A stretch of DNA of 64,000 nucleotides from Monocercomonoides exilis (taxonomy: Eukaryota; Preaxostyla; Oxymonadida; Polymastigidae): positions 622,501 to 686,500 of the forward strand of contig LSRY02000014.1 in the NCBI GenBank assembly GCA_001643675.2, read 5' to 3'. Position numbers and translations under genes: made by a program. The notes under the pieces were generated by a model. It saw nothing but the letters and a program-made list of their open reading frames with translations, had not been told where the DNA came from and made no database searches. This document shows positions 13,501 through 21,111 of this stretch, piece after piece (within the stretch, counting starts at the first letter, position 1; every line of letters begins with the position of its first letter).

Positions 13501-16500
13501 TGTTTGATGAGAACGGAGCATTGAAGGGGAAAGATGTGTTTGTGGAGTGCGTTCAACCTCGACTGATGATTGTTGGGGTGCTTTGGAATGGATCTGCGCA
13601 GAACGATACAGCAGAAGATCGGCTGTGGGTGCTTGATCGATTGTCAGAGACCACAGAGGGGGTGACGATGATGGAGTATCTGTTTCCGAGCTCGTCGCGA
13701 TTTGTGTTTGTGAATGGAAATGGGAGCAATTCGACACTGTGCGGGTATCGAGAGCTTCCATGTGAATCTGTTGATTTGGGATTTCAGCTGATGAACACCA
13801 CACATTCCATCATCCAGCTGCAAGCAACAACGCCAGTGAGTGGGCAGATTGATCGAGATGGGGACTCGTTGACCATCCAAGGAGACGAAAGCAAACCATC
13901 GCTTGCGATTGGGGGAGACGCGCAGTTTGTGCTGAGCGGTGGTGAGGCGCTGACACAACTTGTGTTTTCTGATGTGAAGTTTGACCTTTCAGGAGTGAAT
14001 GGAGGTGGAAGTGCTTTCGATTGTGTTGTGGAAGTGTGTGCTGGGCAATGCTCATTTGTTAGTGATATCTTTTGGAGTGGTGGAGAAGAAGGAAATGGAG
14101 CTTGTGAGAAGTGGATTGTTGTTGGAAAAGGGGGCACAGTCAGATTTGATGATTGCGAAGTGAGGAGTGTGAAGTTTATTGGAGAAAGAGGGATCATTCA
14201 GGCGAGAAGTGGGACTGTCATCCTGGCAAGAACACTAATTACAGGATGTTCAGGGAGAGAAGGAAGTGGCCTTGTTGTTGTGTGTGATGGAAGCAGTTGC
14301 ACAGCAGATGGATGCACTGTGAATAACTGCTGGTGCACAGGCGATGGAGGTGGATGGAAAATTGAAACAGGGGGGAGAATGAAGATAACGAATGGGAGCA
14401 CAATTTCTGGTTGCAAGTCAGTGGAAGGAAGGGGAGGAGGAGGGAGCTGTGTTGTGGGCTTGGGAGGAGAGTTAATAATGAAGGGGGTGCGAGTGGAGAG
14501 GTGTTCTGTGGATGAGGGGAAAGGGAGAGGTGGAGGAATATTTATTCAAGTTGAGGGAGCAGATGGAAAAGGGATGAATCTGAGGGAAGTGTGGTTTGGA
14601 GAGAACAAAGGAAAAGAAGGGAAAGATCTGTTTTTGGAATGTGTTGATTTGAACAACACTGCCACACAGGCATCGATTGCTATTGATTTGTTTGATGAAA
14701 ATGGAGTGAGAATTGCAGATATGGCTGGGGTGGATGAAGTGAACTTCAATGAGAGTGTTGATTTGATGTTGTTCCTTGTGGAGCGTCGAGCGAGTGTGGT
14801 GGTTGTGGACGGAGGAAAGGGAATTGATGTGAATGGATGTGGAAGCGAGGCTTTTCCTTGCAAATCGATCTGGAGTGGAGTGGGGCACTTTGACGATTCA
14901 GCCGAGAGATGCTTGCGGATTGTGAATGTTGGGAACATCGAAGACTGTTATGAGTTTCTGGAGGAAACAAGTTTTGTTGGAGTGACTGGAGGAGAACGAG
15001 AGAAAGTGACTTTGGAAATTCAAGGAAATCCAAAGAGAGATAGAGTGTTTGAAGCAGTATTGACAGCATGTGCAAGTCTGACAATTGGCGAGATTTCATT
15101 GGAATTGCCAAACAAAATGGAAAACGAATTGAAAGTGGCAATCATCTCAAAAGCAGGAACGCTAACTTTTGAAAGCTGTCAAATTGTGTGTGAAGCCGAA
15201 ATGAAGTTTGGAGTGATTGAAGCAAGCGGCAATGGAGTGGAATTGATAAATTGTCAGATGGAGTCTTCGAGTTTCTCGGTTGTTCCGTTCATTCTTCTTA
15301 CAAGAGCAGTGATTGAAGGATGCAACTTCACTGGAATCAAGACAGAAGTTGGAAAGAAAGGAGGAGTGGCTGAGATTGAAGTTGGAAGGGAAGGGAATGT
15401 TGGTGTGAATAGATCGCGGCTGATGAAGTGCGGATGCAGTGTTGAAGACGGAAAAGGGGGATTTGCTTTCCTGAATACCACAAACACAGATGAAAGTCCG
15501 CGATTTGTGTTTGAAGGACTGGTGTTTGATAAGAATGAAGCATGGTTGGGAAAGAATATGTTTATTGTTGATTGTGATCTCAACGAGTCAGTGAATCAGG
15601 ATGGATTCATATTCAATTATGGGAGTGGAGAAGGAGACACAGATGGGAACATGTTTGTGGGGAGTGATGGCAAGTTTGTTGAAACGGATTTGCTTAGATT
15701 TTTGGTTTCCTATGAGGGATGTGAAGTGTATGTGGGAAAAGAAGGTTTTGATGTGGCAAGGTGTGGAAGAAAAGAAGAGCCATGCAATTCGTTTTGGAAA
15801 GGGATGGAACAACTGAAAAGCGAAGGGGAATCTCGTTTCATGTTCGTTTCTGGAGAAACAGTTATTCGGGATGAGTATGATTTGGAAGAATTTGAAATGA
15901 AATCGGATGGGAAGAGAGACGAGTCAAAGAAGAGCAGAGTGGTATTTGAAAAGAAAGCAAGTGTGGGAGAATTGTGGTTTATCAGAAGTCATGGTGGGGT
16001 GCTTGTGGAAGATATATGCTTTGAGCAGGCAGAAGCGTTTGAAGATCACGTGAAAGCTCTTATTTGGAACGAAGGAGGTCTGTTGAACCTCAGCGACTGC
16101 TCATTTGTTTCAGCTGTGAAAGATAAGAGCGAGTTTTCCTGCTCGCTTGTGTTTGCAAAGCAAGGGGTGCTGATTGTGCAGTTGTTCAGGATGGAGTCGA
16201 GGAGCATTGGCAACAGTGTGTTCACTGTTGGGGATGAGACCACATGTGTGATTGAGAAAGCAACTATTTCCGGAGTGAACATGAATTGTGATGCAATTGT
16301 GAAGATTGTTGGAGAGGAACATGCACTTGGAAGATTCGAAACAAATCTTGTTGGAAGCGTTGAACTCAAGGATTGCATTCTGGATGGCGTTCAAGGAAGG
16401 AGCGATCGGTGCAGCATCATGCGAACAGACACAGGAAAGGGAGTGATGATGAAGGTGAATGGAAGCGTTGCAAGCGACTGTAGAGCAAAGCAAAGCTTGC

Positions 16501-19500
16501 GAGGAGGAGTTATGGAGCTGTGGATTAATGGAGGTGGAAGGATGAACATGGTGAACAGCAGTGTTGTTCGGTGCAGCTGTTCAGACACCGGCAAGGGAGG
16601 AGGGGTGTATGTGGGGAGCAACGAGACAGGAATGTTGGATTTTGAGTTCAGGACGATGGTGTTTGTGGCGAATACAGCAGGGGTTGGGTGTGATATTTTT
16701 GTTCAGTGTTTCAGCATATCGTCGCAGATCAATGAAACGCAATTTCGATTTGACCTCAGGAAGATCTCGGATCAAGAAAAAGGGATTTGTGGGATAGACA
16801 GCACAGAGCACAAGACAGACACGAATCTTCTGGATTTCATCACTGTATATCTTTCGGATACAATATATGTTTGCTCAGAGCGATCCAGCGGAGGGAAGAA
16901 TGATCGCCAATGCGGTGCGCCCTTGCTTCCGTGTGCCACGATTGATTATGCGTTGGATCATTTGACAGGGGAATATGTGAGTGAAATGTATGTTGTGGAG
17001 CAGGCAAATCTCGAAGGTGAAGCGGAGCTGAATGAGATGGAACTCTCATCGCGACTGAGAAATCCATGTGTTGTTAATGTTGGCGCATCCATCAATGGAA
17101 CAAGCGACTGCATTATTCAGACAACCAACAATGTTGCCATAAGTCGAGTGTGCTTTGGGTATTGTTCGACTTCAAGCGATTCGCACTCGTCATTCCTATG
17201 TGTGAAGAGTGGTCTTTCAACATTGGGCAGTTGCTCATTTCGAAGCAGCTCAATGATTTCAGAAAGAGTTTTTGTTGGATATCACATTATTCGAGTGGTC
17301 GACGGAGGTTGCTTGCTGGAACGATGCTCTGTGTCTGAATTGCATCTCACAGTGAGCGCTATCAATGGGGAATCTGATTCAATCAGCATTATTTCGAGTG
17401 TGTTCAGAGATGTTTCATTTGAAGAGCCTGTCATATCATTAACATCAAAAGTGTTGTTGGAATCGAAGGATGAAAAAAGGATATCGCTGCTTCAAAGTGT
17501 GAGGGTTGAAAATATCACTCAGCAAAGTGATAAAGTGCCGTTGGAATTCAGTGAGTTAATTCATCAATTGGAGCTGTCAAATTGCTCAGTGAGCATCGCC
17601 ATCACTAAAGGGAATGGTTCTTGCGCAATGGATATCAATAAATGCACAAGCGCTTCAATGGATTTGTGTTTGTTTGATGGGTTGAGAAACAAAGATGGAA
17701 AAGAGAAGGATGAAAACACTGACCTGGAGGGAATATGCAAATGGAATGAGTCGCTGATTCGTCTGAGTGATTCAAATGTAATGATGAAGGATACGAGTGT
17801 CGTTAACTCTTCCATTGGTGGTCTTTCTATTTGTGGAGGAAGCGTGACAATAGAAGCAGGGAATTTCACGAACAACAACCCATCAATTGAAGGATATCCA
17901 TCACTGAGAAGAAATATCATTTGCTCAGATTCAGGGGTGTTGAATGTGATGAGTTTGAAAGGAGGAGATGGATGGAAGGATAATTCTTCACTTTGGATAT
18001 TGAATGAAGGATGCGAGTTGAGCGGGATGATGGAGGAGAGAGCATCACCACTATTCATCCCAGTTGTGGAAGAGGCGAGGAATGAGACGGCATCTGAGGG
18101 AAGAACAATCATCACGCTGAGTGGGAGACTTCTTCTGCCATGTGATGTTTGGTTGAAGTTGAGCTTCAGGAATGGAAGGGAAGAGGTGGTTGAGAGCTAT
18201 GGGATTGGAGAAAAGGAAAGTGTGTCAGAGAACGAAATTGTTGCAGTTGTTTCATCGGTTCAGATGGGAGCAGTGGGAGCAGAGACAGAAGTGAGTGTGA
18301 GTCTTCTGTTTGGAAAGATTGATTCGCCTTCATCGACTGATTCGTTTATCCTGAAGAACAGAAGCGAAACCGAAGGAAAAGGAGATGGCAGAATTGTTGA
18401 AGGAGGGAAAGAAGGAAAATTCTCATGGGCATTAATTGTGTGCATTGCGATTGTAGTAATACTGTTAATTATATCCATTATATTCATTGTCCGGTGGAAG
18501 AAGGTGAAGAATGAAGCAGAAGATCTCAGAGAGATTGTGAATGATAATATCAGAAAAGATCCGAAGGCATTTGAGATGGTGACGATGGAGATGTCTCCAG
18601 AGGAGCAGTGGAGGAGAGTGGCAGGGGATGTCGAGAAGAAGAACGATGAGAGGATCAAAAAGAGGGTGTATGAGAAAAGCTTGGGACACTCAGAGTCATC
18701 AGAGCATTTGCTGAGTGAGAGTGGCTCCACTGAATATATTCTTGGAAGAGACTCTGACAAGATTCCAGAATGGGCATTGGAGAAGGTTGAGGAAGAAGAG
18801 ATAAGAAAGAGATCACCATCGCCATCAATGTCTTCGACATGTTCAACTGATTCAGATTCAACATTTGTTCGCATGGAAGATGCTTGTCCAACCACATCAT
18901 CGATGTCGAATCTGGTGGATGCTATGGCATGCTCGTCTCCACATGAAAAATTGATTGTGGATCTGAGGGATTCATTGTTCATGCTGCTTCATGGAAGGAA
19001 TGAGAAGAAGGAAATGGCAATTGGGAGTCTTCAGGAAAGAGAGCAAACAGCTGCACAGATCCTGTTCTGGGTGGCCAATCTGGCACTCCATTCATTTGAT
19101 GAAATGGAGAATCCTCTCTCATCTCTCACCAATCTCAGTCCCCACATTGTGTTATTTTCCGAGCACATGGTGATCTGCATTGCCTTGCACTCTGATTGTT
19201 CATCTTCAGATGATTCAGAGTCATCGTCAATCTCTTCATTAACTGTTGTTTCTTCGTCCTCCAATATTTCGGTGATGAGTGAGAGATTCACAAACTCGCC
19301 TCCGCCTTCGTCTGCCTTTGAGGATGATGATGATCTCAGGAAGGAGTGCTTGCGGTGGAAGGCGCCTGAGCTGCTGATGAGCAAGAAGATGGGAGCAACA
19401 AAGGAATCAGTTGTGTTCTCGATTGGGATAATGCTGTGGGAGTGTCTGACGCTGGAGATCCCGTTTGGGGAGTATGCCGCAGAGGTGGCGGGGCAGAAGA

Positions 19501-19739
19501 TTGTGAATGGGGAGAAGCCGGATGTAAGCAAGGTGGGAGGGAGCAGCTTGGCGGGTGTGGTGAAGGGGTGCCTGTCGCAAGACTGGGGGCAGCGGCCGAG
19601 TGTGAACGAGCTGAAGCGGGAGTTTATTGTGCGGTTTCCGAAAGGGGCAGCAATCATGACGATGACAGACGCGATCTGTGTTCTGGAAGAGTCCGTGGCT
19701 GGGCTGAACAGAAGCATGATGAGCGAGTCGGAGGAGTGA
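7503..19739 (+). CDS. Giant beta-helix transmembrane receptor with cytosolic pseudokinase (copy A)
   Basis: An uninterrupted 4,078-codon frame. The frame opens upstream at a TTG (7443), but the first ATG is 7503, and it begins a clean signal peptide (MIIVLFYLIL). The ectodomain is a long run of parallel beta-helix/Pmp-like repeats with GGAI- and GGG-type turns, many Cys and many Asn-X-Ser/Thr sites. It carries eight larger modules marked by a CG-x(5-6)-PC-x-(T/S)-(I/V/F) motif near residues 563, 906, 1282, 1688, 2079, 2446, 2754 and 3136. One hydrophobic helix (about 3640-3664, ending IIFIVRWKK) is followed by a tail with a kinase-like C-lobe: WKAPELL near 3952, then FSIGIMLWE and an arginine equivalent (WGQRPS). 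HRD and DFG motifs are absent, so it is a predicted pseudokinase. Such receptors are known from oxymonads and are likely surface proteins; ligand unknown. It is intron-free and convergent with copy B. Confidence 0.85.
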   Translation: MIIVLFYLILMSCSTESPKSDCQGQNSIKTENIDCFEKQSHVNPFLSNSIKYKCGIDGSSFAKEVGKTKGNYHQKLTYSQITSLLGLTNTSLTTQKIHFDQSSVHSIIDAGRQSLVFIDQCAIAISCCSESNMFRSSASTFLIKNLTLLSLVPMECVSALVGPGNRLPVETQENDVNILESSFMSFTLTEIPFVSSVPSSIIAIVHSDFVNVTATGPRDFRTAGDKCCCLAIIHSCSFTEVDNVLDGEIVSSINGPSAMDAFNTSFARCRKTGNDLKIEGNVTMKKQDLGERNDILQFIACEWHNTSSAFTNESVSDSNTEYSGGAIGIYGGDSCSVIVEDCLFDTCTCQRYGGAIMVYCGKSVQWKGNVFEKCKSHNYGGITLLFNIKKCTFIEDCVCRNTSARAYGGGLRIQACRSTGCEEDGPIVSRCYFDTCECETSVGGAIMYYDLSFTMKTSECTFKNSKGFFGGGIYFNITKKVIINYQMIAFSFFHNNLANGKMGNDVFINDSFSVIGENFILCVSSFSTRAEGNRVYHSALGEKNSWLPNGILERFVRKDGVDKDLCGIDEGSACQSIEYAVESFSDSGEQRLKLLESVFSPKRGVSRPLRDIVVRGVAQEQCVIKTGNLPGQFLFEVSRGSLLGSNFSVEHSAAKQDMTLFAVSSVGKMKLNRMKLFASEDHESGLPFTSPLIICSGDGTLNVDELQISGYFLSNCSVFNSLVGGIELKNVMVENLQRLHGNGSVASEVVGSGKMVDLNNVSLNNCSCQEGDGGGFCIRVKRGGSLRVGNWSKTALKQCSVADEETKKGKGGGMMICVEDGGGDIILGDVQFSGCSGWWGRNLFVEARELSRVVSSTSVLFGTTKMEDKDMMGMEDGCGEEAVPLLAYFAVFRGSGYVGGSGMRDFSGCGTKDYPCRTIGKAVRLRFGEGKRAIVVQEGFVWKEETVMGNEEWELKSVRERTAVRVECPEMLGGKAVIVSQMKTSMTNIRFQLAPFQGSSEKVYVECQAGSMLLSYCEAEMAESGDELMNTFAKASGGLLKFVNFKMRNVVFGDISAIIGVESEAGTELMMENCLFDSVELGGGCAVSASNVNMMNATKSNFTSITRATGDGGGMSVVARGETGLHSALIEECMFNACSVNENGKGGGGMHLHIAKAGVVKVNKCSFCLCTATAAPGKGLGGGILIEVDDADANFVVSLPSFGEGGANSAEYGNDLFMESPNLTESVIEERFPFGKSMQLSEVDGMRGFDGADRLNAIPLVFLLHNVGSTISASSTNGLDAAGCGFVEYPCRTVGYSFQRQKEQEKDVEVVGTFELNESVSLSHEKGCFVHGKSEMSEVIVHGSASGETGLLHMKGNVQPNSCVKLLLFSVPGSVQEHEALFSQESKGTMRIENCSFRSQNEGATHTFCIVVASNGKTELAFVTVDNMCFSGSQLMRIDGAAAVDIANMKSVNATTSSETGLVYVCGAEARLNVMNSVFDNEGSGKECRIINSCGAKGVILEECVLKSGIVRGKNGSAVCCVVGEEQILKIVGGNFESCESAGGNGGGIFVKVKAGGLAELGSTSSVQAIECSDCHAESVEDSGGRGGGMYLSVDDEVKAFYIQNAVFDGCSAARGGNWVFVEGKELKRIVNGTTIGFEFEKAVEIARLDDVGGCELSAVEQVIPLAVLFRGMPAVGCVGGSGIDYEVCGFKDFACKTIEHAGSVLFGKKNATLKLQSSFVFEKDIILDAQPMDICGEANGTLIKVNEDENGIGKGMIETQQDIRLHGMVFRLPQSEGDGREKWMMCCSSMSLTIEECHFVNESGVVGMGIVAVSGGRMEMTHCRIEGCVFVKAGVILFDGNEAEGVLDGVYMRNVGVSEEGSVVRAKAGGNIEIANSEFRERNETDGNVIRVEGDISVGMRNSTFSGLKRGAGNGGAIDGKVGEAERVEIVNCTLEHNGCDAGGSRGGSVLVEVDDGGYFGFDENTVNRSTVPSGSGLGGGLYVNLWGTGSEYSMKKIVFDENGALKGKDVFVECVQPRLMIVGVLWNGSAQNDTAEDRLWVLDRLSETTEGVTMMEYLFPSSSRFVFVNGNGSNSTLCGYRELPCESVDLGFQLMNTTHSIIQLQATTPVSGQIDRDGDSLTIQGDESKPSLAIGGDAQFVLSGGEALTQLVFSDVKFDLSGVNGGGSAFDCVVEVCAGQCSFVSDIFWSGGEEGNGACEKWIVVGKGGTVRFDDCEVRSVKFIGERGIIQARSGTVILARTLITGCSGREGSGLVVVCDGSSCTADGCTVNNCWCTGDGGGWKIETGGRMKITNGSTISGCKSVEGRGGGGSCVVGLGGELIMKGVRVERCSVDEGKGRGGGIFIQVEGADGKGMNLREVWFGENKGKEGKDLFLECVDLNNTATQASIAIDLFDENGVRIADMAGVDEVNFNESVDLMLFLVERRASVVVVDGGKGIDVNGCGSEAFPCKSIWSGVGHFDDSAERCLRIVNVGNIEDCYEFLEETSFVGVTGGEREKVTLEIQGNPKRDRVFEAVLTACASLTIGEISLELPNKMENELKVAIISKAGTLTFESCQIVCEAEMKFGVIEASGNGVELINCQMESSSFSVVPFILLTRAVIEGCNFTGIKTEVGKKGGVAEIEVGREGNVGVNRSRLMKCGCSVEDGKGGFAFLNTTNTDESPRFVFEGLVFDKNEAWLGKNMFIVDCDLNESVNQDGFIFNYGSGEGDTDGNMFVGSDGKFVETDLLRFLVSYEGCEVYVGKEGFDVARCGRKEEPCNSFWKGMEQLKSEGESRFMFVSGETVIRDEYDLEEFEMKSDGKRDESKKSRVVFEKKASVGELWFIRSHGGVLVEDICFEQAEAFEDHVKALIWNEGGLLNLSDCSFVSAVKDKSEFSCSLVFAKQGVLIVQLFRMESRSIGNSVFTVGDETTCVIEKATISGVNMNCDAIVKIVGEEHALGRFETNLVGSVELKDCILDGVQGRSDRCSIMRTDTGKGVMMKVNGSVASDCRAKQSLRGGVMELWINGGGRMNMVNSSVVRCSCSDTGKGGGVYVGSNETGMLDFEFRTMVFVANTAGVGCDIFVQCFSISSQINETQFRFDLRKISDQEKGICGIDSTEHKTDTNLLDFITVYLSDTIYVCSERSSGGKNDRQCGAPLLPCATIDYALDHLTGEYVSEMYVVEQANLEGEAELNEMELSSRLRNPCVVNVGASINGTSDCIIQTTNNVAISRVCFGYCSTSSDSHSSFLCVKSGLSTLGSCSFRSSSMISERVFVGYHIIRVVDGGCLLERCSVSELHLTVSAINGESDSISIISSVFRDVSFEEPVISLTSKVLLESKDEKRISLLQSVRVENITQQSDKVPLEFSELIHQLELSNCSVSIAITKGNGSCAMDINKCTSASMDLCLFDGLRNKDGKEKDENTDLEGICKWNESLIRLSDSNVMMKDTSVVNSSIGGLSICGGSVTIEAGNFTNNNPSIEGYPSLRRNIICSDSGVLNVMSLKGGDGWKDNSSLWILNEGCELSGMMEERASPLFIPVVEEARNETASEGRTIITLSGRLLLPCDVWLKLSFRNGREEVVESYGIGEKESVSENEIVAVVSSVQMGAVGAETEVSVSLLFGKIDSPSSTDSFILKNRSETEGKGDGRIVEGGKEGKFSWALIVCIAIVVILLIISIIFIVRWKKVKNEAEDLREIVNDNIRKDPKAFEMVTMEMSPEEQWRRVAGDVEKKNDERIKKRVYEKSLGHSESSEHLLSESGSTEYILGRDSDKIPEWALEKVEEEEIRKRSPSPSMSSTCSTDSDSTFVRMEDACPTTSSMSNLVDAMACSSPHEKLIVDLRDSLFMLLHGRNEKKEMAIGSLQEREQTAAQILFWVANLALHSFDEMENPLSSLTNLSPHIVLFSEHMVICIALHSDCSSSDDSESSSISSLTVVSSSSNISVMSERFTNSPPPSSAFEDDDDLRKECLRWKAPELLMSKKMGATKESVVFSIGIMLWECLTLEIPFGEYAAEVAGQKIVNGEKPDVSKVGGSSLAGVVKGCLSQDWGQRPSVNELKREFIVRFPKGAAIMTMTDAICVLEESVAGLNRSMMSESEE

Positions 19740-20206
19740 GAAGATGTGGATTGGAAGTTGGCAAGCAGGAGAGCAGAGGAGCAGGAGAGCAATGAAAATG
19801 AGACAATGAAGACAATGTTAGGTGTTCTTGCCATTCACAACAACATCCTCTCCAAAAATAGTGCATGTTGATGCATTAGGCAGGAGGAATGCAAAAGGAG
19901 GATGATTGAAAGGGAAATGGCTGTTGGAGCAGAAGCCTTTGAGAGGAATGGGCATGGTGAAAGGAGGAGAGATGAAGTGATGCACCTCTTCAAAAAAAGA
20001 GTCAGAATGAAAAGATGAGCTGGATTTGCTTGAAGGAAGCGAGCCAACATTGTGGAATGGAGTTGTGGAACGGGGTTGAGGAGAGTTTTATTTTTCTGTC
20101 AGATTTTCAACACCAATTATTTTATTGTTTATTTATTTTTCGTTTTTGTTTGCTTTTCAAAGTTTGTTGTGAAGCAGCATGATTTGCGAGTTGTGCTGCC
20201 TGTTTG
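17895..20206 (+). repeat. Palindrome arm 1 (2.3-kb inverted repeat)
   Basis: This arm matches the reverse complement of 21112-23422. Every compared stretch is identical: coding for the last ectodomain residues, membrane helix and pseudokinase, the antisense frames, and about 467 bp past the stop codon. The only difference found is one A: five As in this arm and four in the other, near 18656-18660. Homology stops abruptly at 20206, where TGTTTG is followed by unrelated sequence. On the outer side it falls sharply to diverged paralogy just before 17895. Confidence 0.95.
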
Positions 20207-21111
20207 CGTTATTGAAAAAAAGGAATGTTTTGAGTGTATTTCAGTTCTGTGTATTCAATATTTGGAATTATTTGTTCATAATCATCACATATCTATATAT
20301 TTTTTCTGTTGCATCATGAAAACAACATTCGTTCGAGCGCAGCTTTCTTGGAAAGCATAGCTAACGATAATTCAATTCATTTTAAATGATATTGAATGCT
20401 TCAACAACGTCTATTTCACTTATTGTGTGTCTAAATTCTTTCGTTTTTTTAGAAAAATAATTGGATGAGCAATTTTATATGTGGATATTTTTTTTCCCCA
20501 AAAAAATAGTGACAAAATAAATGTGAAGCAAAAATGAACAAAACAAGCTGGAGTATGTATTTATAACTTGTTTTGTGTTCGCAATAAAAAATATGTCTTG
20601 ATTTATTTAGTTTCACAAGAAAGATCTCGAAAGTTTTCTGTTATTTGATTTCATTCTTATCATTTGATTTGCAGAGTTTGTTGATTAGAATGCAGATGCA
20701 CTGGGATGAAATGGCGTTGCAAATTCGATGAGTTTTCTTTTGTTTGCTGGCTGACAGATTTTTCTCCTTTCTGTTTCATTTTGAAGTGAATATCATTATT
20801 AATATTGTTTTTTGATTTCGATGATGGATTAAATGACACGAAATAAGATATTTTTTTGTGTCTCATCAGCCAAGTGGATTGCGCAATCCATCGAAAAATC
20901 AATGTGCATTCAAAAACTGACAAGGAGAAACTTGTTGAGGAAAAAGAATCGCATAACGAACAATGGCCAGCAATTTGTGTTCACAAATCACTTCGTGACA
21001 AACTCCATTCAAACACAACTACAACAACAAAGAAGAGAAAGAAGAATAGGAAGAAAAGTGAAATGAAATATTCAAAAATCAATTGTCTCAAATCAACATC
21101 GCATCAGAACT
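20207..21111. other. Palindrome spacer (905 bp)
   Basis: Unique AT-rich sequence separating the palindrome arms, with no convincing coding frame. It holds the inter-gene interval between two converging transcription units, and AATAAA-like signals occur near 20515-20590. The left and right halves of the spacer are not complementary to each other. Confidence 0.8.

Noticed and set aside
9658-19834. Many long open frames (80-270 codons) antisense to giant gene A, and the matching sense-strand set over gene B
   Set aside because: They are mirror frames of strongly biased coding sequence (Gly/Glu/Val codons read as Pro/Ser/His), lack domains and overlap a continuous 4,078-codon gene.
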